A stretch of DNA of 64,000 bases from Streptococcus sp. Marseille-Q5986 (GTDB taxonomy: Bacteria > Bacillota > Bacilli > Lactobacillales > Streptococcaceae), in the NCBI RefSeq assembly GCF_946902915.1, contig NZ_CAMPPY010000003.1, forward strand, positions 248,001-312,000. The letters are read 5' to 3'. Position numbers and translations under genes: made by a program. Each line of letters begins with the position of its first letter. Position 1 is the stretch's first letter. Below the pieces are notes generated by a model. The model searched no databases and had not been told where the DNA came from. It was given only the letters and a program-made list of their open reading frames with translations. Below, one piece after another: positions 28,128 through 36,599 of the stretch.

Positions 28128-30157
28128 GAGCTATCTTCCCCCTTGTTTTTCAGGAGTTGTTCCACTTCCCAAGCTAAGTAGTCAGCAACAGTCTTTTTAA
28201 AATCGTCCAAGGTTGGTTTTGTATCAATGATCTGGTGCTGTTCGAAATTCCAATCATTACCCTTGTCAGTGATAAAGTCCTCGATAAAGATAGCATCCAA
28301 ATCCCAAAGTTCTTTACTCACCTCTGCCCTCGTACCAGCCTTATAAATTTTAATTACATCTTGGTAACGTTGGATAGGATTATCAACCTCTGAAATACCC
28401 CGTTTAGCACGTTTAAAACCGTCATTTCTAAAGTCAATAAATTTAACCGTCTGGTCGTAATCGTGTGCCTCATGAGCCTTAAAAATGTAGATAGAAGTCT
28501 GGACTCCTGCCATGGGAACAAAAAGATCCACAGGCATTTTGATAGAGGCAAGCAGGGTGTGCTTTTTCAAAATAGCTTGAGCTGTCTTTGTTGCCTTACC
28601 AGAACCAGCACTATCTTGAATGATAATGGCACCTAGGCCACCACGCTCCATCTTATCCAAACCATAAGCTATAAAAGGAAGACCATTTTCTTCATAAGAG
28701 AAAGGTGGATTCAGCAAGACACGATTAGCTCTAAAATCCGAAAATAGACTCTCAGGACGATTAAAGGCAGAACCTTTTTCAATTCGACTAGACCCATCTC
28801 CACGAAGAATCATATTGGTTGTCGCTAATGTATACATCTCTGCATTTAGTTCTATTCCTAGTAGATTATCTTTCTTGAGCTTTGCAATCTCATCGTTGGC
28901 TCGAGAAGTTCCCTTCCCAAAACTGGTATTTGCATGATCTATCATCAACTCCATCGCTGAAATGAGGAAACCAGCTGAACCAGTCGCCAAATCCATAACC
29001 TTGCTCTCACTTGTTATCCCCAGAATTTGCGCCATCATTTTGGTAACATACGGAGGGGTCAGGACAATACCAATTTCTTTTCCATCTCCCAAAGCGTACT
29101 TGAGAAATTCGGAGTACATCTCCCCCATAATATCGATATGCCCACCCAAACCATCAATGGATTTGAAAATATTTTCATAGATAAAAGTGAAGATTTGCTT
29201 GGTAACAGAATTTTCCTTTTGAGGGAGAAGTTGGGCTACTTCTCTGTCATTGTTAGTTAACTCGTCTCGTTGGCTATCTTTGGAAATTTCTCCGAAAGAA
29301 GCCAACATGAGAGTTTTCTTGTCTTCATTGATTTCGCGTTCATCTAGGAAAGCCTTGATTTGATCAACTACTTTCTTACCATCACGCTTGGTTTCAGACT
29401 GTACACCCTTTAAATCATCAGGTATTAACCCCTCATCAACCTTGTTGCCTTTACAATCTACGATATCCTGCATAGATAATAGCATACCAGACACATAAAG
29501 CACCCGTTGAGGAGCTGTGATATTATGGTTGTGCATCAATTTATTGAGCTTTTTAGCATAGCCTTGCAAGGTCGCTTGACTATCAATCAGAATTTGGTGT
29601 TTTTCTTCTTCGCTCAAAATAGCATCTTTGTAGAATGTCTCAAAGGTGGACTCATTTTCCAAAAAATCAAAAGTCGTTACCTTTGATAGCTCTTTATAGG
29701 CATTAGGAGCAGAACCAAAGACATAATAAACTTTGATAGTCACATTTTCTTCGTTATCTCCTGCAACACCAACTGCGACGGCTTCATGATATTTACCACT
29801 ATCAATAACTGCCCTCGCATAATGCAAAGCCCCATTCACTGCAAAATCACTAATTGATTTATCATCAAACTTAATACCGTCCTTTGTTTGAGCAACTAGC
29901 TTAGACAATTTGAGTTTGTCTTCAATCAAGATAGGAACTTGTTTGTATTTTTCAATATGAAAATCTGGTTTTCCAAAATTAGTCTTAGTTTGCGTCTTAG
30001 CCGCTCCCTTAAGCGCCTCTTTGAGATAAGCACTCATAGCAGATTCTTCATTATAATCCTGCAATTTTTTCAAACCAAGATTTTCAAACTGCTTTTTCAC
30101 ATAGTCATTCACATCCGACTCTAATTTCCAGTTTACTAACATATTATTTTCTTTCAT
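28115..30157 (-). CDS. Restriction-modification enzyme: nuclease-like N-terminus fused to N6-adenine methyltransferase (Type IIB/IIG-like)
   Basis: 680 residues. The N-terminal part (1-250) holds GKPDFHIEKY (PD near 64-65) and VPILIEDKL (ExK near 79-81), the pattern of a PD-(D/E)xK nuclease, as in HsdR N-termini and BcgI-type subunits. The methyltransferase part has SAM motif I, MDLATGSAGFLISAMEL, and motif IV, VLLNPPFSYEENG, so adenine-N6 specificity. No separate hsdR is in the island. The ATG shares one base with the parE stop (TAATG). A second ATG five codons in (30142) is possible. The zero frame ends in the spacer of a -1 frameshift signal leading to the S region. Confidence 0.88.
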   Translation of the reverse strand: MKENNMLVNWKLESDVNDYVKKQFENLGLKKLQDYNEESAMSAYLKEALKGAAKTQTKTNFGKPDFHIEKYKQVPILIEDKLKLSKLVAQTKDGIKFDDKSISDFAVNGALHYARAVIDSGKYHEAVAVGVAGDNEENVTIKVYYVFGSAPNAYKELSKVTTFDFLENESTFETFYKDAILSEEEKHQILIDSQATLQGYAKKLNKLMHNHNITAPQRVLYVSGMLLSMQDIVDCKGNKVDEGLIPDDLKGVQSETKRDGKKVVDQIKAFLDEREINEDKKTLMLASFGEISKDSQRDELTNNDREVAQLLPQKENSVTKQIFTFIYENIFKSIDGLGGHIDIMGEMYSEFLKYALGDGKEIGIVLTPPYVTKMMAQILGITSESKVMDLATGSAGFLISAMELMIDHANTSFGKGTSRANDEIAKLKKDNLLGIELNAEMYTLATTNMILRGDGSSRIEKGSAFNRPESLFSDFRANRVLLNPPFSYEENGLPFIAYGLDKMERGGLGAIIIQDSAGSGKATKTAQAILKKHTLLASIKMPVDLFVPMAGVQTSIYIFKAHEAHDYDQTVKFIDFRNDGFKRAKRGISEVDNPIQRYQDVIKIYKAGTRAEVSKELWDLDAIFIEDFITDKGNDWNFEQHQIIDTKPTLDDFKKTVADYLAWEVEQLLKNKGEDSSKKA

Positions 30158-32100
30158 TAAAACACTGTCGCTTCTTCCAGCGTAAACTTGACATTATCCT
30201 CAATCCACTTACGGCGTGGTTCGACCTTATCTCCCATGAGAACATTGACACGGCGTTCGGCGCGGGCTAGGTCTTCGATTGTAACACGTATGAGGGTACG
30301 AGTTTCTGGATTCATGGTTGTTTCCCAGAGCTGGTCGGCGTTCATCTCACCAAGACCTTTATAGCGTTGGAGGGTAGCGACTTTACCAAATTGTTTGCGG
30401 AGTTCTTCTAATTCACCGTCCGTCCAAGCATAGGCCACTTCTTCTTTCTTGCCTTTTCCTTTTGACATCTTGTAAAGAGGTGGAAGGGCGATATAGACAT
30501 GACCTGCCTCGACAAGAGGACGCATATAGCGGTAGAAAAAGGTCAAGAGCAAGGTCTGGATATGGGCACCATCGGTATCCGCATCGGTCATGATAATGAT
30601 CTTGTCATAGTTGGCATCTTCAATAGAGAAGTCCGCTCCAACACCTGCACCGATGGTATAAATCATAGTGTTGATTTCTTCGTTTTTGAGGATATCTGCC
30701 ATCTTAGCCTTGGCTGTATTGATGACCTTCCCACGAAGAGGCAAAATAGCCTGAAACTTACGGTCACGACCTTGTTTGGCAGAACCACCGGCAGAGTCCC
30801 CCTCGACTAGATAGAGTTCATTCTTAGCTGGATTTTTTGACTGGGCTGGGGTCAATTTTCCAGATAACAAGCCCTTGTCTTTCTTGTTCTTCTTACCATT
30901 TCGACTCTCATCACGCGCCTTACGTGCCGCCTCGCGCGCATCACGCGCCTTGATAGCCTTGCGAATAAGATTCGAAGCTAATTCTCCATTTTCCATTAGG
31001 AAGAAGGTTAACTTATCAGCCACAATCCCATCCACAACTGGACGAGCTAGTGGACTCCCTAGTTTATCCTTGGTTTGTCCTTCAAACTGAAGATGCTCTT
31101 CAGGAACAAGGATAGAAAGAACGGCCGCTAATCCCTCACGATAGTCGGAACCTTCAAGGTTTTTATCTTTTTCCTTGAGAAGACCTGACTTACGCGCATA
31201 GTCATTCATAACCTTAGTAATGGCGGACTTGAGCCCTGTTTCATGCGTTCCACCATCTTTAGTACGAACGTTATTGACAAAGGATAGAATGTTATCTGAA
31301 AATCCATCATTGTACTGGAGGGCAACTTCCACTTGGAAACCATTATCTTCCCCCTCAAAGTACAGAACTGGTGTCAAGGTTTCCTTGTCTTCATTAAGGT
31401 AGGAAACAAAGTCTTGTACCCCGTTCTCATAATGGAATTCGATTGCTTCATATGTTCGCTTATCTGTCAGAGACAAGGTCACATTTTTTAAGAGAAAGGC
31501 TGACTCATTGAGGCGTTCTGAAATAGTATTGTACTTGAAGTCTGTCGTAGAAAAGATGGTCGCATCAGGCATAAACGTAACTTTGGTACCTGTTTTAGAC
31601 TTGGGCGCTGTACCGATTTTCTTCAAGGTAGTGACAGGTTTTCCACCATTTTCAAAACGTTGCTTATAGATTGCCCCATCACGGGTGATTTCAACCTCCA
31701 GCCAACTAGATAGAGCATTTACAACAGAAGAACCAACCCCGTGGAGACCACCAGATGTCTTGTAGCCACCCTGACCGAATTTCCCTCCGGCGTGAAGAAT
31801 GGTAAAGATTACCTCAACTGTTGGGATTCCCATAGCGTGCATCCCAGTCGGCATCCCACGACCATGGTCTTGCACAGTCAAACTCCCGTCTTTATTAATG
31901 GTCACATCAATGCGATCACCAAATCCAGACAGGGCCTCATCAACTGCATTGTCGACGATTTCCCAAACTAGGTGATGGAGACCTGCCCCATCAGTCGATC
32001 CTATATACATCCCCGGACGTTTACGGACAGCATCCAACCCTTCTAGCACCTGAATGGCATCATCATTGTAGTTATTAATATTGATTTCCTTTTTTGACAC
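30157..32100 (-). CDS. parE: DNA topoisomerase IV subunit B
   Basis: ATPase subunit of topoisomerase IV. 647 residues with a GTG start after AGGAGGTTCCTT. GHKL ATPase motifs: EIVDNAVDEALSG near 45, DHGRGMPTG near 77, and GGLHGVGSSVVNALS. Toprim motifs: YLVEGDSAGGSAKQGRDR near 425, and IIMTDADTDGAH. It is divergent from plsY. In related genomes parC follows at a short distance; here an 8 kb island intervenes and its first gene overlaps the parE stop codon, so island expression probably depends on the parE promoter. Confidence 0.97.
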   Translation of the reverse strand: MSKKEININNYNDDAIQVLEGLDAVRKRPGMYIGSTDGAGLHHLVWEIVDNAVDEALSGFGDRIDVTINKDGSLTVQDHGRGMPTGMHAMGIPTVEVIFTILHAGGKFGQGGYKTSGGLHGVGSSVVNALSSWLEVEITRDGAIYKQRFENGGKPVTTLKKIGTAPKSKTGTKVTFMPDATIFSTTDFKYNTISERLNESAFLLKNVTLSLTDKRTYEAIEFHYENGVQDFVSYLNEDKETLTPVLYFEGEDNGFQVEVALQYNDGFSDNILSFVNNVRTKDGGTHETGLKSAITKVMNDYARKSGLLKEKDKNLEGSDYREGLAAVLSILVPEEHLQFEGQTKDKLGSPLARPVVDGIVADKLTFFLMENGELASNLIRKAIKARDAREAARKARDESRNGKKNKKDKGLLSGKLTPAQSKNPAKNELYLVEGDSAGGSAKQGRDRKFQAILPLRGKVINTAKAKMADILKNEEINTMIYTIGAGVGADFSIEDANYDKIIIMTDADTDGAHIQTLLLTFFYRYMRPLVEAGHVYIALPPLYKMSKGKGKKEEVAYAWTDGELEELRKQFGKVATLQRYKGLGEMNADQLWETTMNPETRTLIRVTIEDLARAERRVNVLMGDKVEPRRKWIEDNVKFTLEEATVF

Positions 32101-32129
32101 AAGGAACCTCCTATTTGTTCATCTTTTCT

Positions 32130-32158
32130 ATTCTACAGGTTTTCTAGGGATTTTGCAA
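32130..32158 (-). promoter_or_regulatory. parE promoter
   Basis: Minus strand: -35 TTGCAA (32153-32158), 17-bp spacer, -10 TAGAAT (32130-32135) with a TG extension, about 30 bp before the GTG start. Confidence 0.65.
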
Positions 32159-32218
32159 AGTTTTCCCGTTCAGCTGTCACAATTTTAAAGGATATTCTCA
32201 TCATTTCTACACTATTTC

Positions 32219-32234
32219 ATGGTATAATAGGTAT
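32219..32234 (+). promoter_or_regulatory. Extended -10 placed for a leaderless plsY transcript
   Basis: ATGGTATAAT (TATAAT at 32223-32228) is followed by only six bases before the plsY ATG at 32235. The expected transcription start falls on or next to the start codon. Confidence 0.6.
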
Positions 32235-32876
32235 ATGATGACATTTGTATTATTAATTTTAGCTTATCTGCTAGGTTCGATTCCTTCTGGTCTTTGGATC
32301 GGAGAAATTTTCTTTCAAATAAATCTGCGAGAGCATGGTTCTGGAAATACTGGAACAACCAATACCTTCCGTATCTTAGGAAAAAAAGCGGGTATGGCGA
32401 CCTTTGTGATTGACTTTTCCAAAGGAACCCTAGCAACCCTTCTTCCAATTATGTTTCATCTGCAAGGTGTTTCGCCTCTTATCTTTGGACTTTTGGCTGT
32501 CATTGGACATACCTTCCCTATCTTTGCAGGCTTTAAAGGTGGTAAGGCTGTTGCAACCAGTGCTGGAGTTGTTTTCGGATTTGCTCCCGTTTTCTGTCTC
32601 TATCTAGCAATTGTATTCTTTGGAACCCTCTATCTTGGTAGTATGATTTCCTTGTCCAGCGTTACTGCTTCAGCCGCAGCCGTTATAGGAGTCCTACTAT
32701 TTCCACTATTTGGATTTATCCTAAGCAGCTATGACCCTCTCTTCATTCTGATTATCCTAGCACTTGCTAGCTTGATTATCATTCGTCACAAGGATAATAT
32801 CACACGTATCAAAAATAAAACTGAAAATCTTGTCCCTTGGGGATTGAACCTAACCCATCAACACCCTAATAAATAA
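32235..32876 (+). CDS. plsY: Glycerol-3-phosphate acyltransferase PlsY
   Basis: Acylates glycerol 3-phosphate with acyl-phosphate, the first membrane step of phospholipid synthesis. 213 residues, an integral membrane protein with five to six helices. Conserved loops: [13 protein letters not shown] with the preceding helix, [19 protein letters not shown] (active-site loop 1), and [19 protein letters not shown] (loop 2). It starts ATG-ATG; the first ATG is used. It has no Shine-Dalgarno and is probably translated from a leaderless message. Divergent from parE, as in pneumococcus. Confidence 0.95.
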   Translation: MMTFVLLILAYLLGSIPSGLWIGEIFFQINLREHGSGNTGTTNTFRILGKKAGMATFVIDFSKGTLATLLPIMFHLQGVSPLIFGLLAVIGHTFPIFAGFKGGKAVATSAGVVFGFAPVFCLYLAIVFFGTLYLGSMISLSSVTASAAAVIGVLLFPLFGFILSSYDPLFILIILALASLIIIRHKDNITRIKNKTENLVPWGLNLTHQHPNK

Positions 32877-32905
32877 AACGCCAGTTTTGTACTGACGTTT
32901 TTTTG
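32877..32905. terminator. Terminator between convergent plsY and nupQ
   Basis: AAACG-CAGT / ACTG-CGTTT hairpin (with an internal C/A mismatch) followed by seven Ts on the plus strand and A-rich on the other side. Confidence 0.75.
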
Positions 32906-32910
32906 TATAC

Positions 32911-33867
32911 TTATTTTGATTTGATATAGTTGATACCATCTGCTTTTGGTGCGACTGCTTTTCCAAAGAAGACTGCCAAGACTAGAATGGTCAAAACATA
33001 CGGTGCGATTTGAAGGTAAACCGCAGGCACTCCTTGTAAGAATGGCAATTGAGAGCCAATAACAGCCAAACTTTGCGAAAGTCCAAAGAAGAGACTAGAT
33101 AGCATGGCTCCGATTGGATTCCATTTCCCAAAGATCATCGCAGCAAGGGCGATAAACCCAGGTCCAACAATAGTTGTCACTGAGAAGTTAACTGAGATTG
33201 ATTGAGCATAAATCGCTCCGCCAATTCCACCTAGGAAACCTGAAATAATAACCCCTAAATATCTCATTTTGTAGACATTGATTCCCAAGGTATCCGCTGC
33301 TTGAGGATGTTCACCTACAGAGCGGAGACGAAGACCAAAGCGAGTCTTAAAGAGGATAAACCAAGCAAGGAATGAGAAGGCAATGGCCAGATAACCAAGT
33401 AGACTAGTTGACTTGAAGAAGATATCACCGATAACTGGGATATTCGCCAAGACTGGGAAATCAAAGCGTCCAAAAGTCTGACTTAGGTTATCGGTTTGTC
33501 CTTTGTTATAAAGAACTTTCACTAAGAAAACAGCCAAGGCTGGCGCCATCAAGTTCAAGACAGTACCGCTGACAACATGGTCTGCACGGAAATGAACTGT
33601 TGCTGCTGCGTGGATGATAGAAAAGATTCCCCCTACCAATCCTGCTACAAGCAAAGATAGCCATGGAGTTGCTGCTCCAAATTGTTCTGCAAATTCAAGG
33701 TTAAAGACGACTCCAGAAAAGGCACCCATAACCATAATTCCTTCAAGGCCGACGTTTACCACACCACCACGTTCAGAGAAAACACCACCAATACTTGTAA
33801 AGATGAGGGGGGCTGAGTAAATCAGCATAGAAGACACCAAGAGGGTGAGCAAGGTTGTAATAGACAT
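32911..33867 (-). CDS. nupQ: Nucleoside ABC transporter permease
   Basis: 318 residues, about nine membrane helices, branched-chain/ribose permease superfamily. Typical segment GGVFSERGGVVNVGLEGIMV near 27-46 and the cytoplasmic loop LRSVGEHPQAADTLGI. It is the second permease of a two-permease importer with a BMP-type receptor, as in the nucleoside uptake systems of streptococci and lactococci. It begins 2 bp after the other permease and is the last gene of the operon. Confidence 0.88.
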   Translation of the reverse strand: MSITTLLTLLVSSMLIYSAPLIFTSIGGVFSERGGVVNVGLEGIMVMGAFSGVVFNLEFAEQFGAATPWLSLLVAGLVGGIFSIIHAAATVHFRADHVVSGTVLNLMAPALAVFLVKVLYNKGQTDNLSQTFGRFDFPVLANIPVIGDIFFKSTSLLGYLAIAFSFLAWFILFKTRFGLRLRSVGEHPQAADTLGINVYKMRYLGVIISGFLGGIGGAIYAQSISVNFSVTTIVGPGFIALAAMIFGKWNPIGAMLSSLFFGLSQSLAVIGSQLPFLQGVPAVYLQIAPYVLTILVLAVFFGKAVAPKADGINYIKSK

Positions 33868-33869
33868 CT

Positions 33870-34928
33870 TTACTTACCTCCTTTAACTTGTTTTTTCGGT
33901 TTGACAAAGCGTTCAATAAGATAATGAACACTGACAAAGAAGATAATAGAAGCTGTTACAATGCTGACAAGCTCAGACGGCACCTGCGCCGCATTCATAC
34001 CTGGGGCTCCAACTTGGAGAACACCAAACAGGAAGGCTGCAAAGAGAATACCGATTGGTGAGTTGGCCGCAAGCAGACTAACCGCCATACCGTTAAATCC
34101 GACAGCTAAAGATGCCCCTTGAACATAGACGTTCTGGAAGGTCCCAAGCCCTTCAACAGCTCCACCAAGACCTGCTAAAGCACCTGAAATAATCATTGAG
34201 AGGATAATCGTTCGTTTGGCAGAAATACCAGCGTATTCTGAGGCATATGGATTGAGACCAACCGCACGGATTTCAAAACCAAGAGTTGTTTTCTTGAGCA
34301 TAAACCAAATAACTGCAACGGCAATGATAGCAAAGAAAATACCAATATTCATCCGCGAATTACCAGTCAACTCAGACAACCAAGGTGTTTGGTAGGTTGC
34401 ATTAGCCCCAACACGAATGGTCGAATCTGTACTTTGCATAAAGTCTTTAGGGAAGGCATGGATAAAGGCATTTCCTACATACAAGACAATGTAGTTCATC
34501 ATGATGGTTACGATAACCTCTGACGTCCCTAGATAGGCTCTAAGAATACCTGGAATCGCTCCGACAATCCCACCAGCAATCAAGGCAATCACGATAGTTG
34601 CTAGAATCATCAAGGGACGTGGCATATCTGGATGCGACAAGGCAAACCAACCACTAAGAATCCAACCAGCCAAAGCCTGACCAGGAAGCCCGACGTTAAA
34701 GAAACCTGCACGACTGGCAACAGCAAAACCAAGACCAATCAAGACCAAAGGCCCCATGGCACGGAAAATTTCACCAATCCCACGCAGGCTACCAAAGGCT
34801 GTATAGAACAATTCTTCATAGCCCCAAATAGCATCGTAGCCGAAGATCCACATGACAATGGCTCCAAGTAAAATTCCTAGGAAGACAGAAATCAAGGGAA
34901 CCGAAATTTGTTGTAATTTTTTAGACAT
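33870..34928 (-). CDS. nupP: Nucleoside ABC transporter permease
   Basis: 352 residues from ATG 34928 (MSKKLQQISVPLISV). An upstream in-frame extension of nine codons lies inside the ATPase gene and was rejected. Multiple helices; the loop IRAVGLNPYASEYAGIS is the ATPase-contact EAA-like region. The start overlaps the ATPase stop by 8 bp, indicating coupled translation. Partner of the next permease. Confidence 0.88.
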   Translation of the reverse strand: MSKKLQQISVPLISVFLGILLGAIVMWIFGYDAIWGYEELFYTAFGSLRGIGEIFRAMGPLVLIGLGFAVASRAGFFNVGLPGQALAGWILSGWFALSHPDMPRPLMILATIVIALIAGGIVGAIPGILRAYLGTSEVIVTIMMNYIVLYVGNAFIHAFPKDFMQSTDSTIRVGANATYQTPWLSELTGNSRMNIGIFFAIIAVAVIWFMLKKTTLGFEIRAVGLNPYASEYAGISAKRTIILSMIISGALAGLGGAVEGLGTFQNVYVQGASLAVGFNGMAVSLLAANSPIGILFAAFLFGVLQVGAPGMNAAQVPSELVSIVTASIIFFVSVHYLIERFVKPKKQVKGGK

Positions 34929-36456
34929 CACTCTTCTCCTTTCCCAAGTTTCCACCAGCCATCAAGACACCCAGTTCTTGTTTATTGGTTGTTTCTGGTG
35001 ATACAATACCTTGAATCTTACCATCGTGGATAACGGCAATACGGTCTGAGACGTTTAAAATCTCATCTAGTTCAAAGCTGACAACAAGGACAGCCTTGCC
35101 ATTATCACGCTCTTCAATCAAGCGCTTGTGGATATATTCAATGGCACCGACATCCAAACCACGAGTTGGCTGGCTGACGATAAGGAGATCAGGATCACGA
35201 TCAATTTCACGAGCAATAATTGCTTTTTGTTGATTTCCTCCTGAAAGTGCAGCTGCAGGCACAAATTCACTGGCAGCACGAACATCAAATTCTTCCATTA
35301 GCTTTTTAGCATAAGAAGTAATATTTGAATAGTTCAAAATTCCATTTTTACTATGTGGTTCTTTATAGTAGGTTTGAAGGGCAATATTTTCAGAGATCAT
35401 CATTTCCAAAATCAAACCATCACGGTGACGGTCTTCTGGAACGTGCCCAACACTTAGTTCTGTAATTTGTCGTGGGTGCAAGCCTACAATTGAATTTCCT
35501 TTTAGCTCGATGCTACCAGATTCAACCTTGCGAAGACCTGTGATGGCTTGAATCAGTTCAGACTGACCGTTTCCATCAATCCCTGCAATACCAACAATCT
35601 CTCCAGAACGAACATCCAAGGACAGATTTTTAACAGCTGGAACACCGCGGTTTTCATTGACCACCAAGTCTTTAATAGATAAGACCACTTCTTTTGGTTG
35701 AGAGGCTTGTTTCTCTGTTTTAAAGGAAACGGAACGTCCTACCATCATTTCTGCTAAATCAGCATTGGTAGCCCCTGCGATTTCGACGGTTTCAATTGAT
35801 TTCCCACGACGGATAACTGTAACGCGGTCAGAAACTGCACGAATTTCATCCAACTTATGGGTAATCAAGATAATTGATTTTCCTTCTTTAACAAGATTTT
35901 TCATAATAGCCATCAACTCATCAATTTCTGACGGAGTCAAGACAGCCGTTGGTTCGTCAAAGATCAGGATATCAGCCCCACGGTAAAGTGTCTTCAAGAT
36001 TTCTACACGTTGTTGAGCACCAACGGAAATATCTGCCACCTTGGCAGAAGGGTCAACAGCTAAGCCATAACGTTCAGAAAGAGCCTTGATTTCTTTAGTA
36101 GCTTCAGCTATATCTAGCACACCATTTTTAGTGATTTCACTCCCCAAAATGATATTTTCAGCTACTGTAAAAGCTTCAACCAACATAAAATGTTGGTGAA
36201 CCATCCCAATTCCTAGACTAGCAGCTTTAGAAGGTGAATCTAGTTTGACAACTTGACTATTCACCGCAATTTCACCACTGGTTGGCTCGAGAAGTCCTGC
36301 CAGCATATTCATCAGAGTGGACTTACCCGCTCCATTTTCTCCTAAAAGCGCATGAATTTCACCTTTTCGTAGGTGCAGGTTGATTTTGTCGTTGGCAACA
36401 AATTCACCAAACACCTTGGTAATATCACGCATCTCAATGACATTTTCGTGTGCCAT
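34921..36456 (-). CDS. nupO: Nucleoside ABC transporter ATP-binding protein (double ABC domain)
   Basis: 511 residues with two ABC cassettes, as in sugar and nucleoside importers. First: Walker A LLGENGAGKST near 38, signature ISVGAQQRVEIL and Walker B DILIFDEPTAVL. Second (from about 255): IAGIDGNGQSELI, a degenerate Walker A, and ALSGGNQQKAIIAREI with VSQPTRGLDVGA. The non-canonical second Walker A is normal for the family. It lies about 140 bp after pnrA, across a terminator-like hairpin. Confidence 0.9.
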   Translation of the reverse strand: MAHENVIEMRDITKVFGEFVANDKINLHLRKGEIHALLGENGAGKSTLMNMLAGLLEPTSGEIAVNSQVVKLDSPSKAASLGIGMVHQHFMLVEAFTVAENIILGSEITKNGVLDIAEATKEIKALSERYGLAVDPSAKVADISVGAQQRVEILKTLYRGADILIFDEPTAVLTPSEIDELMAIMKNLVKEGKSIILITHKLDEIRAVSDRVTVIRRGKSIETVEIAGATNADLAEMMVGRSVSFKTEKQASQPKEVVLSIKDLVVNENRGVPAVKNLSLDVRSGEIVGIAGIDGNGQSELIQAITGLRKVESGSIELKGNSIVGLHPRQITELSVGHVPEDRHRDGLILEMMISENIALQTYYKEPHSKNGILNYSNITSYAKKLMEEFDVRAASEFVPAAALSGGNQQKAIIAREIDRDPDLLIVSQPTRGLDVGAIEYIHKRLIEERDNGKAVLVVSFELDEILNVSDRIAVIHDGKIQGIVSPETTNKQELGVLMAGGNLGKEKSDV

Positions 36457-36554
36457 ATGCTTTTCCTTTCCGAGGTTTATTTTATTTCAATAAAACTTGC
36501 TAATTTGTCTAGTAGCAAGCTTTACTGAGACAAAATGACTTTGTCTCAACTCTT

Positions 36555-36576
36555 AAAAAAGCGACCGATGGCCGCT
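36555..36576 (-). terminator. Internal terminator between pnrA and nupO
   Basis: Minus strand: AGCGGCC-ATC-GGTCGCT (7 bp, one G-T pair) followed by six Ts. It would lower transport-complex transcripts relative to the receptor lipoprotein. A second hairpin, GAGACAAAnnnnnTTTGTCTC, lies beside it (36531-36547). Confidence 0.7.
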
Positions 36577-36599
36577 TCCTAAGAAATGACTTCCATCTA

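Noticed and set aside
28115..30157. Ordinary Type I hsdM
   Set aside because: It is longer than typical HsdM, has a nuclease-like N-terminus, and no hsdR is present.
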